NCBI GenBank assembly: GCA_021029095.1
Contig: JAJOHG010000318.1
Location: 1-29,586 of the forward strand
Direction: 5' to 3'
Origin: Phellopilus nigrolimitatus
Taxonomy: Eukaryota; Basidiomycota; Agaricomycetes; Hymenochaetales; Hymenochaetaceae
Length of the DNA stretch: 29,586 nt
The notes beneath the pieces were generated by a model. The model had not been told where the DNA came from and searched no databases. It saw nothing but the letters and a program-made list of their open reading frames with translations. Below, one piece after another: positions 9,840 through 20,705 of the stretch. Numbering within the stretch: the first letter of the stretch is position 1; each line of letters starts with the position of its first letter. Position numbers and translations under genes: made by a program.

Positions 9840-12589
9840 GACGACCTCCGCCAGCGTCGCCCGCTCTTCTTCTTTTCCGCCGCTGCTGTCGACCCGCTCC
9901 TCAACCATGTCGCCCAACTTACCGCTGCCCAGACTCCCTCCCAACTAGCGCTGCTTCTTTCTTCCGCACTTGCAGACGCGGACGCACTCCGTCGCGAGCT
10001 TACCGTCGCGCAGAGCCGCGCCACGAGCACCAAGTGCCTTCTGGCATCGGTCCAGGGTTTTCATTCTAGCGCATCCCCTGGTCCAATTGTGGACGGAGAG
10101 AAGGCCAGTGGAGAGAGAGAAAAGGAGAATGGCGTGAAAGTGGAGTCCAGAGTCCCCGAGAGCACTGTGAAGGCCGTCCCGACGCTGAGGCACGCGCGGA
10201 CCGTGCTGAGTGGTACGCAGCAGATCTTCTTGAATTTTTCGTTTTGCTTGCTGAATGTATTCTGCACAATGCTCATGTGGACCTCGCTGCGTCGCTGTAG
10301 TCTCTGCGCGCAGGTCAAACGGTACGAGCACGCGCGTGCTCACTCCGCTCCGTCGACGCGCGCACCGCTTTTGCGCGCCTCCTCTCGACGGCATCGCACA
10401 CCCCGTGGCGTATCCTCTTTACCCGACCGTTGCGTCTTCCGAGAGCCCCCACGAACTAAGGAACGACACTCTCATCCTGCCTTCCCTTCCTCTGCCGCAC
10501 GCCATCGGCGCCCTGTCTTCCGGAAGTAGCATGCTCACGGGACCAGGTGCACATCCCGCGCCACCTGCGTCATCCACTTCCCTGCGATACTCCGCGCTCT
10601 GCAGGCACTTCACGTCGTAGGCACGTCCTCTGCACTCCATCAGGCTCCCGGACACGGACACGCTCCCAACAGAGTGCGTCTTTCCACTTGCTTCCGCTTC
10701 TCCCGCCGCCATCCGCCACGGAGCTCTCGATGTCCGTTGCACGCGTCGTACCCGCGAAACGCAGCCATAGGAGCAGGAGCGGCCGCGGGACGGATGAGCT
10801 GTTTAATGGAGAGTTCGATGAGAAGAGGCGCAGAGTAGACGGGTGGGACACGGAGGTTGATTCCGTACGTTGCCTTTTACATTCGTGAATTTTGGAACGA
10901 TCTACTGACTACTTGTGAATCTACAGCCTTCGCTCTCCCCATCTCAGCGTGTACGCACGCATGTCGCTAGCCCGCCGTACGTTCATATCCACGCGTCCCA
11001 TCCTCTTTCCGCTCACCCAACCGCGCGCCCCGCTGCACCGCTCCCACACACGTCTTCCAGAATGTACGGCACTCACACAGCCGCCTGGACCGCGCACGCT
11101 GCTCCTCCTCTACCTCCGGGAGGTGGGTCGACGCGCGGTCCGTTGACCTATCTCCGTGACTGCGAGGCCGCAATCCGTTTACGTGCCGCCCGGTACGAAC
11201 GGGATTAAGCACGGCAGCAGGTTCGTTGCGAAATACGATCGCAACGCACATGCACATAGCAGCTCGCGCCACCCGATCGTCGCACGCATAGGATACGACG
11301 CAGGTCGCGAGCATATCAGGGTAGATGCGCGAGAGCTTGTGAGAGACGCAAAGGAGCGCGAGCGCCGCGGGCGCGTGTACGTTTCGTCGCGGCAGCACCA
11401 CCAACCACCACGCGCCTGGCGTCGACTACTACCCAAAAGCCGCGCTTCAGGGCCCCAACATCATTACTCCGGGCTGTCGTATACGGCCGCGGCCACCCCC
11501 TAGCCGTGCGCGCGCGACGCTGGTGCTGAAGCAGACGCTATTGGCAAAGCTCCCTCAGCCGGTTCAGCGAGTGCGCCGGGCACGCCCGCGAAGACAGCGA
11601 TGTGTAGTGCGGGCACGCCGTCAACATCTGCCATGCCTGTTGGAGCGAGGGGTAATTCAAACTGGAGAGGAGACGCGCGGGCTAGGATCGGTGCGGCGGC
11701 AAATGCGCACTCGGCTGCGGATCTCAAGAAGGAGGGCGACGACATAACCGGAGGTAGGTCGGGTGTCGGACAGGGTCAGAATGCTGAAGGCGACGACGAC
11801 AGCGCGGAAGGTGCCATAGCCAGCGCCGGTGTTGGATTTGGAAGCGGGTCGGGAGGGCGCACAGCGTCGACAGTCGCGCATGACAGGGTGTAGCGCCGGT
11901 TGGCACGGGTTAGAGAGTGCCAGCAACTTGCACTTGCAGCCGCTGCCGCTCTTGCGGGCGTGCAACCTGTTGCACGCTTCTCGGTTGCTCGTAAGAATGG
12001 TACAACGGTGAGTTAGCATTCAGTCAGTTCTCCATTGAAATCTCAGTGTTTCATTGCTGCTTTCGAAAACAGACTGCTTCGAAAACAGACTTTGAGCAAG
12101 CGGGTACGGTCATGCTCGCATTACGGGTTTGCACAGCGCCAACTCAAATACAACCGCGCCGGCAAACCCTTTAACCTCGTTCTTTGGCCCAGGCAACACT
12201 GTCGGCGGTCCGCCAGCAACGAGCATGTCGACTCCTATTAGCATGGGGCGGCGCGCGGCAGCAGCAGCTGCAGGACTATCATCAATAAGTACAACACCCG
12301 TTCCCAGTGAAGACGCCATGGTCTCGATTTTGCGTGCCGTGCACCATCTTCTCCAGCTCCCGCGGATCGCTACGCGCGGCAACACAAGCCGCCGAAACGA
12401 CGGAGGCACGAGTACGGCCTGCAGCAGTAACAGCAACAACACCGGCAGCAGCAGCCGCAACAGCAACAGCAGCGACCCCCGCCGCAACAGCAAACCCCGT
12501 CGCCGCCGCCGGAGCCGTACCAACCAATCTCGGATTACATTCCCGGTAACTTACCACGGGCCAAGTTCATTATTACCGTGACGGCTTAA
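9840..12589 (+). pseudogene. Broken, intron-bearing host-type gene; coiled-coil start, glutamine-rich end
   Basis: Coding-like sequence in several plus-strand pieces. About 9840-10211 reads as a helical or coiled-coil stretch (QLALLLSSALADADALRREL) ending at a GTACGC donor. Further pieces lie at about 10310-10865, 10925-11210 and 11500-12010, the second ending at a clear donor at 10866 with its acceptor at 10924. The last piece ends with QQQ/PPP runs and PEPYQPISDY..KFIITVTA before a stop at 12587-12589. The frame changes several times, and a TAA at 12428-12430 interrupts the glutamine run. The start is missing: a stop lies immediately upstream, next to the tandem array. I do not recognise the family. 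Introns are kept, so this is not a processed copy. Confidence 0.5.
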
Positions 12590-13503
12590 AACCGTACTAT
12601 TTTTGCTTGTGGGCTTCAGCGACCCTGACTGGAAGCATTCTCGGCCCTCCGGCATTGCTCAGGGTCTTCAGGGTCTTTCTAAATGCAGGCGGTGCGGTCG
12701 ATGCTGTTACGCGCGGGGGCGGGCTCGGGCATCTATTTTAGGTAGCATTGCCCGCCGCTGGTAGGCTTTACCGGCGCGATAATTATCACCCCCTCCTACT
12801 GTTGGCTTTGGGGGTGCTCGGGATGCCGACACGGCCGCGCCGCTCGTGCCCGCTTTACGCAGCGCCTCCCCCGCTCCGCGCAGTGTAGCGCATGCCTTGC
12901 CCGCTCCGTGTAGCTCATACCCCTTCCACGCAGCTCACGCACATTCCGCGCGCGCGCGCAACCGACACTCCCTCCAGGGTTCGAAAAATTGCCGGCACCA
13001 CTTTTGCCCCGCTGCGCTCGTTACCGCCGCTTTTTTGGCCTTGTTGTGGTGATTTTGAGGCTTGGAATATGGATCTATGTGTATATTACAGCTATTGGTA
13101 TGGTACACACTAGTTTATATGCACCCGATCACCACTTCGCCAGCCTGTCTAGCTCGCTGATAACGCTGTGGTTGAACACTCGAATTCTTGCTTTGCGCAC
13201 CGACCTCCACCCTTGACTGCTAGTCATGCACTTCCCTTGTCCACCTGCGATTCCGTTTCGCCGCCCACACGCAAGCAATCGCTCTTCACACCCGTTTATT
13301 GTCTCAGTCGCCGCTCGACCTAGCAACAGAATACACTTACTTTTTCCAACCCTGCTTCTGCGCGACACGGCATCGCGCAGGTGTAGTGACTGCCGCGTCG
13401 CGCGCAGGTGTAGTGATTGCCATGCCGCCATGCCAGTGAAACGGAAACCGTCATTCGCGCACTCATTGCGCTCCGAGTGCAAGGATAGAATGCGTAAGAA
13501 TAG
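12590..13503. other. GC-rich non-coding DNA with degenerate short repeats
   Basis: No gene seen. At about 12840-12960 degenerate units of about 20-25 bp (CCCGCTCCGYGTAGC and variants) are followed by a GCGCGCGCGC run. The remainder, up to the minisatellite at 13504, shows no family signature in any frame. Confidence 0.5.
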
Positions 13504-13790
13504 GTGTTTGTTGATCTGAAGCAGGCGGAGAAGCTGCAGGATCTTGCACGGCTTCGGTGGAGGGAAAGTCGGTTTGTTGATCTGAAGCAGGCGGAGAAGC
13601 TGCAGGATCTTGCGCGGCTTCGGTGGAGGGAGCTGGGAGCGTCGGTTGTTGATCTGAAGCAGGCGGCGATGCTGCAGGATCTTGCGCGGCTTCGGTGGAG
13701 GGAGCTGGGAGTGTCGGTTGTTGATCTGAAGCAGGCGGAGATGCTGCAGGATCTTGCGCGGCTTCGGTGTGCAGCGACAAGGGGTGACTA
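13504..13790. repeat. Four-unit 72-bp minisatellite, open on both strands
   Basis: The word TTGATCTGAAGCAGGCGG recurs at 13511, 13577, 13649 and 13721. The period is 66, 72 and 72 bp, always a multiple of three. On the minus strand the repeat encodes TEAAQDPAASPPASDQQ units inside a 125-residue open frame (13840-13463). On the plus strand it encodes VVDLKQAEKLQDLARLRW units. Length changes that preserve frame could reflect coding constraint on one strand, but neither frame has a convincing gene context. Confidence 0.85.
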
Positions 13791-13976
13791 ACGTTGTGAC
13801 GTAACACATTCGTTACTATTTTGAGCAAAATAATCACCAAGTCCGAATTGACATGTAATTCTGCCTTTAAAATTCAATTTGACAATCCACTTACCCCCCC
13901 AGTGTGCATTGTGAAATAAGAGCTATACGAGTCATTTAGCAGTGTTAACAACCTCGGTACATAAAGATTTTATTTT
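13791..13976. other. AT-rich 3' flank of the KDZ gene
   Basis: This short AT-rich stretch separates the minisatellite from the stop codon of the transposase gene. It should hold the transcript's 3' end, and perhaps the element's left terminus, but I found no inverted repeat matching the sequence upstream of the gene. Confidence 0.4.
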
Positions 13977-16900
13977 TTATTCAAATATCTCGTCTTCGAC
14001 GTCCGAATCAGCTGCAAAATCATCAAACAATCCTTCACCCCGATCCAACATGACCGTGTCACCCCCGTCGAGTACAGAGAGCACAGGATCATATAGCTCG
14101 TTCATGACATCCATAAAGGGATTGTCTTGGGGTTGATCTTGCAACGTTAGATCATCGGCCACGCTAGGATCTCCCGCATCCTCGCGTGACAATCTCGCCA
14201 TTGCCAGTATGGTTCGCATCCTCGTAGCATTCGGCGTCGCAAGGCTCTGCAGCCCCGCGACTCGATACCGTTCTGGCCATTCGATCGCGATCCCACCCAT
14301 CGAGATTGTCCTGTACCATTTGGCCGCGAAAAAGGTAGCGAGGGCCTCCCAACCAGTCGCCTGCTTCTCCGCATACGCTCGCAAACTGTCTATCACGTCG
14401 CTTGACGCATCGAGACGACACGAGGATTGCGCGCGCCACCAGGCGGCTTTCCAATCACTATACACCAAGGTCCTTCTCATTTCTTCTACGACCAAGGTGA
14501 TTTCTTCTTCCCAGCGTTCCGCACGTGCCCAAGACTTCGCCCACTCGACGCGAATGCCTACCAAGCAGAAAGTGACCTTAACAAACCCATTTTTTTATTT
14601 GAAGAAAACGCGACTTACCTGCGTCAATTTCTGCATCCTGTCCCTCGCCAGAGCGTGCCCGAGACCATATCCAGCTCAATTCCCGACGACCCTCGCTCGG
14701 TTGATTCCGAATGTCATGGCCCTTCCGCTTCGGGGCATTATCATCGTCCTTGTCATTACCTAGACCACGCACATCCTCCTTCGCTAACGGTCGAAGGTGC
14801 TCAGCCCAGGACTCCTCTGGATCCAGCTTCTGCAAAGCCGCACGTGCAGCTCGATAGCGCTCTGCAGTCAGAGCGATCTTGCTGTTGAACTTAACAATGA
14901 CGGAGCGTGCGCGTGTATTGTCTCGTTGACCAACGTTATTTATTTTTTTGAATGTAAGCGATGCAGACTTTAGGCGAAGGAGACGCCGCAGCTCGCCCAA
15001 GCAGTCTTCTGCTTGAGCGCGACGCAGGCGAACTTCCTTGTCGATAAGCTTGAGCCGAGGAGAGAGGGCTGATCGCAATTCAGAGGTGAGGTCGGACGGA
15101 AGACAAAGTGACGGGATGTCAAACATGAGTCGGTCATCCGCTCGTTCGCTACCGCTCGACAACGCAGAGTTTGATCTCAACTGTGCAATCTGAATTGCGG
15201 CACATGGCATGAATACCAGCTGCGCCTTCCGCCACTTGCCAATCTTGCTAGTCAAAGTCGTTTTGCGTTCTTGAAGTACCGCACTCTGAACTGAGTGCGG
15301 CCTCGCCTTCCTCGCGACGACGAGGGCTTGAAACGAGCGCCTAACGTAAACAGTCAGCATGGTATGCGTGTCCTCGTATTTGACGAAGAGGTACATACCG
15401 TAGTTCCTCCAGCTCAAGTCCCTTCACCAGAAATGTGCTCGTGGTCAGATCGTCAACCACCGGGTCACCCTCCGCCACGGCAATCTCCTCCTCCTTCGCG
15501 AGCTCGCAGCGAAGATCGGCGAGAGACACGTCTGAAAGCAAAGTTAGTGTGTTTTTTTTCACGCGGGTTCATACGTCGTACTTACGGGAATCGGGCTCTG
15601 CGTATGGATCAGGCGCGTTGTGGTCTGCCTGCCATGCCTCTACCATGGCGGACCAAGTTGCAACGACACCGGGCTCAAAGGTTGCTGAGAGCTCTTCAAA
15701 GTTCTTTCTCTGCTTTGCGGCCATATCCAAAGCCTCCTTAAGCTTGCGCAGGAGAATGGAACCTGTAGATAGAACATGTCAGTCGAGAGGAAAGTCAAGA
15801 GTAGTGAAAAAAAAATCGCGAATGCGTGAGAAGTCAAGAGACTGGTCGGCAGCGGCGCGAGCGTAACAACCGGGTAACCACATACCTGATCCAATAATCT
15901 TTCGCCAGTTATACGCTGACCAATGGTCGTCAATAGTGTCGTGTCGGAATCCCGGCCCCATCTCCCGCGTGGCCATAGCGATGGGGTTAATGTGCGACCA
16001 TCCTCGTTCGATCCCCTCCCCGTCTGTTCGAGCAGAGTGGCGGAGGAGATTGAGGGAGTATGGACTCTGGCATGGCTCGCCATGAGCCTTCAAATGAAAC
16101 TTGGGGACGACCGCCCGAAGAACGACCTGCCAGAACGCAACCTGCAGTTCAAAAGGGTATTCACGGACGCGCAGAGGTAGCTTTTTTATCCATTGACAGG
16201 ATATGTCGTAGGATACGAGCAACAGAGTCACCAGTGTGCCGAGAAGGGAGGAAAGGAAGATACAGTCCATATTTATGTACCTTTTTGATAGTTAGAGTAC
16301 GAATCATTGCGCGGATCAATACACGGACCTTTCCCCTTTTTGCAAGTCTCCGACACCATTCTTCCGCACCATGCCGCTTCGCGCGCAAATAACAGCCCCA
16401 ACACCGGTGACAAGGTATCCGTCGTTTGTGCGTGTCGTCGCTTTTTCAATAGCTTGGAAAGTCGAATCACATGAGCTTTTCTAACGAAGAAAAGAATCAG
16501 CCTCGGTGTGTGAGCAAATTATTTCACGGTTTACCTCGATTTTGTGGACGTCTTTGTCGAACTGTTGCCTGAGCTGCTCACTGTACATCACCGGCTCAAC
16601 CAGATACGCCCAGCCGGGGCCTAGCTCGGGATCGTCGGCCACCCCCCTGTCCTTTGATTTAAGTCGAAAATTTGCGTCGATGGCCAACACGAGCGTATAA
16701 AGCCATCTGCAAGGAAACCTGTCACGCGCACTGCCAACGCTGATAACCTGAGACACTTACAGTTGATCGGACATTTCCCATCCGTCAGATAAATTCTTTC
16801 CAGGATGCGGGCAGGAGGGACAATCGAGCGCCAAGTCGCCCTGCTTAGTTTGCGCGATGCCACCAGGATCATGTGCGCGACCAGCACGTTTTGCCAGCAT

Positions 16901-18070
16901 GAGATGGCGGTAACAACGCGTCGTGCGTAAGAACTCGTCGTAGCGTTTCTGCACTAAATTGTCAGATTATTTATTTACGAATTTATTATATGGACGTACC
17001 GGAAGATTTTTGACACCCGTATTATCGCTCATATGGGCTAATCCCTGATAATAGTCGTGGGCCGAAATCTTGCCTTGTAATGACAGCTCCTGGAATTGAT
17101 CCAGCATTGCATAGGTGAAGACAGTTCCAGGATTGTTATACGTCGCTGGATACCATCGTACGCGCATAAGCTGTGTCCGCTTTGGCCAGCCTCCGAGTTG
17201 CTCATTACAACCGCAGTATATGATGTCGACAAGGTGGAAGCCATTCGTATGATATACAACTAGATAGTGTTCGCGCGTTGGGACCTTACACGCCTCATCG
17301 TAATGACCTAGACGGACCTTGAGTCCGATCGAGCGCAGAGACGTCTTTTCCCAGAAGAGCCCTGTCCACTTCTTATCACCAAATTATATAGACTTCGAGC
17401 TCACTAAAGAATCCACTCACCTCGATCCGATGCAACGGATGATGCCGATGCGTGTCGAGCAAACATCCTTTACACGATGTCGGGGTTCCAAGACACTCGG
17501 TGCAGCGGTATTCGGCTGCAATCATTTCGCAGTTTTGACACGTTAACGATGAGCCTCGGCCATCGTGCCTCACCAGTTCGTCCAGGTATGATTGGCGGAA
17601 AGGAAGCCACTCCTTCAAAGCCTTCACCTTGAAGGGATTGTTAGCACCAAGCTACATATACCAATCGTGCGCGAACTCACTCGTCGCCGTTTGGATGCCC
17701 TGATGTTCTCCTCTCGGTGTTGTTGCTGCTCAGATTCGTGGTTCTCTGTTTGCTCAGGGAGATCGTCAAAGTCGACATTATGGAAGGTATCGCGATCGCG
17801 ATCGATGTCGTCGGCGACGGATGCTCCCTCGATCGCAGTTGTCCGCACGACGTCTTCTACATACGATGTTCGGACACCTAACGCTCCTGACCTTCTATCT
17901 GAGTAGTTCAGGACTCGTGTCGCTGTGCTGATCGTTGTAGTGTGGTCATAAGGAGATGCGGTTGATGGACCAGCAGCAGGTCGCACGCTTACGTCTACAT
18001 CGGTGTCCACGATACGTGTGATTTTGACGCGTGTTGTCGATGGCGCATTTTTTCCTTTTCGTTTCGCCAT
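13977..18070 (-). CDS. KDZ-superfamily (Kyakuja-Dileera-Zisupton) DNA transposase with CxC2 cysteine cluster
   Basis: Eleven exons in minus order: 18070-17681, 17627-17421, 17371-17000, 16948-16761, 16706-16535, 16480-16329, 16280-15886, 15762-15586, 15531-15399, 15340-14619 and 14557-13977. Total 3489 nt, 1162 residues, all junctions in frame with introns of 48-123 nt. Residues 1-130 are basic and disordered (MAKRKGKN start). Residues 131-199 hold the CxC2 cluster (CQNC, CTEC, CKGC, then HRHHPLH). The RNase-H-like core follows, with GGWPKRTQL, KRAGRAHDPGGIA, AIDANFRLK, NMDCIF (D499), SYDISCQW (D519) and GEGIERGW (E582/E585), which fit the acidic catalytic residues of the superfamily. The C-terminus is helical and ends acidic (DSDVEDEIFE). 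It should cut and paste its own element in the nucleus. Nothing is visibly broken. Terminal inverted repeats were not located. Confidence 0.95.
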
Positions 18071-18952
18071 CAGGTTTCCATCGTAAGCACAGTAGTATGT
18101 GGCCAGGTCACTGAACGTCAAGAGAGTGGAAGGAGACGAAGAACTGCAGCGCTGGCACGCTCTGCAAAGCAGGCGCCGGCACTTGCCGGAGAGTGGCGAA
18201 TCAATGACCAGCGAGCAGGTCTAGTTCGATTTATAGGACCTGTGGTAGCACACCTATGACCTCCGTTTTTGGTCAGTAGAGAAATGTCAGCTCTATGTAG
18301 TTCATGCTATTTTTTGAGAGACAGCGCTTGGTCTGGTTAATTTTATATGCTGCTTGCGACACTTCGATTTCCAAGTAAAACCTTATTTCATCACATTTGC
18401 AAAACATTTTTTTAAAAAAGACTGGATGATTCCAATCGTGTCGTTTCTTTTTTATAGCAAAGAGATCGCATGAAGTAAAAATACCAATGTTTTAGAATTG
18501 TGTCTGGCCAACTGGAAGTAGGAGATCTGAAAAACGGCTCCTGAACGCATGAACGGAGCTGCATTTATTCTACAAACTTGTCTATCCTGTCTCAAATCCA
18601 ACCTACAGAACACTTTCCCTCCATTTTTAAAATCTAACAGCTGGAAAATCTTCGTACATCTACCAATACGTCAATACACGAGTTTCGTATTTTTTGGAGC
18701 TGACGAAAAATTAAAAATGAACAAAGACTGGTCAGTTTAGCCTCCGAAACAGCAAAGTGGCCCGAAATAAGCCACATTTCAAGTATTGAGGCTCACTGCG
18801 TTCTATAAGCGCCTTCGTAAATTTTGAGGGCATACTACATATAGCTCCGAACAATATACCGGCGCTTCTGTAGTTTCGGAAGATGTGTATAGAATTACAA
18901 AAATCGAGCGCCTTGGGTGGGAAGACCGATAGGACCTTCGCTTGATCGTAAC
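18071..18952. other. Upstream region of the KDZ gene; no gene seen
   Basis: About 880 bp, first GC-rich (to about 18230) and then AT-rich. The KDZ promoter should lie in the first few hundred bases, but I see no clear TATA box. No recognisable protein is encoded; a minus-strand frame of 82 residues at 18732-18980 has no family signature. Confidence 0.45.
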
Positions 18953-19212
18953 GAGCGCAGTTTTGACGTTTTAGACTCAATTATCGCACGATTGTCACCG
19001 AAGGATGTGCATACGCTCTATGATGCCGTCGGATACATGATCTCTGCGCAACCTTAACAAGCACTGCAGAAGAAACCGATCGCGAAGGCTCATGCACATC
19101 GATCGGCAGCTTCTTTTTACCACAGCTCGGTCGTATTTCTTATGGAGAAGCTTGGTTTGTAAAAGGCCGTCAGCGGAATCATCAGCGCGACGGTCAGGAG
19201 ACTCAGTGTGTA
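18953..19212 (+). pseudogene. xpo1: Relic of exportin-1 (CRM1), internally deleted
   Basis: Two blocks match conserved parts of exportin-1, the nuclear export receptor for leucine-rich signals. The first, 18965-19054, reads LSPKDVHTLYDAVGYMISAQ, close to the family's VHTFYEAVGYMI region. It runs into TAA at 19055-19057 and a shifted frame. The second, 19099-19194, reads SIGSFFLPQLGRI, then after a frameshift near 19138 LMEKLGL, a stop (19160-19162) and KAVSGIIS, close to the family's SFFLPQIGRI..LGLYKAVSGIIS. In real exportin-1 these blocks are separated by roughly 50 residues; here they nearly touch, so a piece is deleted. Only a short part of a protein of over 1000 residues remains. The identification is from memory of the family. 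Confidence 0.75.
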
Positions 19213-19555
19213 TTTTAGGGCAGCTTAAGCAAGAAGCGCCGTCGAATTCACGCCACAGCGAAGCTCGGCAAGACAGCTAGCGCTTGTTTAGGTACGCTGA
19301 TCATCCATTAATGGATGTGTCATCTTGTGTATGGGCTTCGGACTTGTAAATTTGCACGTATGCCGGATTCACTTGCAATAAATATATATATCTTGTCATA
19401 GCATACAGCGAGTAGATGTTCACCAGCAGGTCTTAGTTTATTTGACTTAACAAGCGAGGCGGCGGGGGCTTTTTTTTGCATATAAAAAATGTATCATATT
19501 CTCTTTGACAAATTTTTAATCAACATTATTACAAAAAACAAAACAAAACGAGTGC
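19213..19555. other. Short AT-rich spacer
   Basis: No gene seen. It contains an AATAAATATATATAT stretch near 19377-19391 and a T run near 19470. It forms the 3' flank of the minus-strand gene that ends at 19556. Confidence 0.4.
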
Positions 19556-20315
19556 TTAGTTCTAATAGATAGATAGTTAGTATATATATTGAGTGAAGGT
19601 GTGATGAAAGAACTTACGCGGCCGAGGATGTTGTTGATGTCGGGGACGACGCGAACGCGTCCCAAGCGAAGGGCCTCCGCGTAGCATTCGACGGCCTCCT
19701 CCTCCGTGTCGTAGCCGCGGAAGATGGCGCCGGTGACGCCGGACACATAGCGGCCGGCCTCCAGCCTGTATAGTTGTTAGTTAGTTATGTTGAGCGGATA
19801 TGGTGTCGAGCACTTACCAGTCGGTGAAAACACCGGTGCGCAGACCGGCGGTGATCACGTACCAGCGCATCCTGCGCTGGGTAGAAAAACGCCCGCCGAG
19901 CTAGGGCCCGGCGAGCAGCTGGAGGAGGACGCGGCCTCGGTCTTGATCGCAGCGATGGCGGGCTGCGAGGCGACTGCCGGCGCACCGGCATCCGCAGTCG
20001 CGACGGCCCCGGTGTTGGTCGAGGCGGCGGCGGCGGCGTTGGGCGCAAGGGCGCCTCCGCCCATCGCACCGCTGGCCGCACCCTGGCCACCTCCTAGCCC
20101 AATGGCGGCGAAGAGGGCGTTGAGGTCCGCAGCACCCTCGACGTTGAGGTCGAGGGCGGCTGCGGCGCCGCGCGACGCGAGGCGGAGGAGGCAGAGGAGG
20201 AGGCGGAGGAAGACGCGGGCGTTCGCGACGAGGAGCTGGCCGAGGTCGTCGGCGCCGACGGCTGCGAGCTTGTCGTCGTCGCTCGGGTGCTTGTCGTCGC
20301 GGCGCCCGCTGCTGC

Positions 20316-20346
<31 letters not shown>

Positions 20347-20358
20347 GGCGGTGGCCAT
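19556..20358 (-). CDS. Protein with RNase H1 N-terminal-like (Cauli_VI-type) domain and poly-Asn start
   Basis: The start is MATANNNN at 20358, with a GTACGT..CATAG intron likely in its 5' leader. Exon 1 (to about 19885) encodes an Asn run, a charged helix (LGQLLVANARVFLRLL) and an Ala/Gly-rich linker. Exons at about 19880-19818 and 19765-19618 join in frame across a 52-nt intron and encode RWYVITAGLRTGVFTDW then YVSGVTGAIFRGYDTEEEA. This is the small fold of the RNase H1 N-terminus, which binds RNA:DNA hybrids. A last intron (19617-19562) leaves a two-codon exon (AAC TAA). Exon 1 and the domain exons are out of phase by two, and no good intron explains it, so there is a missed intron or an indel. 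No RNase H catalytic domain is present; the role is unknown. Confidence 0.6.
20313..20346. repeat. TTG trinucleotide microsatellite
   Basis: About ten TTG repeats. Read on the minus strand they encode the asparagine run near the start of the RNase H1-like protein, so length changes would alter the protein without shifting frame. Confidence 0.9.
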
Positions 20359-20561
20359 TGTGTATCTATGGTGGACGGTTAGCAAACTCGTCGCAACAGC
20401 GACACGACGACGTACCTGGACCTCGAACAAGCACGGCTGCGGAGAGGGAGGTTAGTTAGTGGTGAGGTGGTGGAGGGTGGTGGGGACGAGGAGAGGGGCG
20501 CGACTTACTAGGTGGTGGTTAGAGGACAAGAAGCGAATTCGAATTTTTTTTCCGGCTCGCC

Positions 20562-20568
20562 TTTTAAA
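20562..20568 (-). promoter_or_regulatory. Possible TATA-like box of the RNase H1-like gene
   Basis: TTTAAAA on the minus strand, about 205 bp upstream of the start codon at 20358, sits in otherwise GC-rich DNA. The position would allow for the short 5' leader and its intron. It is only a composition-based guess. The stretch 20359-20705 contains nothing else I can name. Confidence 0.25.
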
Positions 20569-20705
20569 GCCCCAGCCGGGTACGGTACCATAACAGTCCG
20601 TGTACGTCCTTTTTGAGGGTTATGCACGGCGCAAAACTCCCCATACGCTCGCTGTCGGGCGCACGGACTGCACGACACGAGCTCGCATGTGATCTTGAGC
20701 AGCGT

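Noticed and set aside
9806..12557. Several minus-strand frames across the pseudogene region.
   Set aside because: Low-complexity Arg/Ser/Ala translations of GC-rich DNA; the plus strand has better splice sites and a plausible C-terminus.
14209..17627. Plus-strand frames opposite the KDZ gene.
   Set aside because: They are antisense shadows of the transposase exons, with no splice logic or family signature.
13791..18600. Terminal inverted repeats and an 8-bp duplication around the KDZ gene.
   Set aside because: I compared the flanks by eye and found no convincing inverted pair; the element's ends stay undefined.
13977..20455. A TET/JBP dioxygenase gene next to the KDZ transposase.
   Set aside because: No frame in the neighbourhood shows the HxD..H iron-binding pattern or related sequence; only the RNase H1-like gene and the exportin relic are present.
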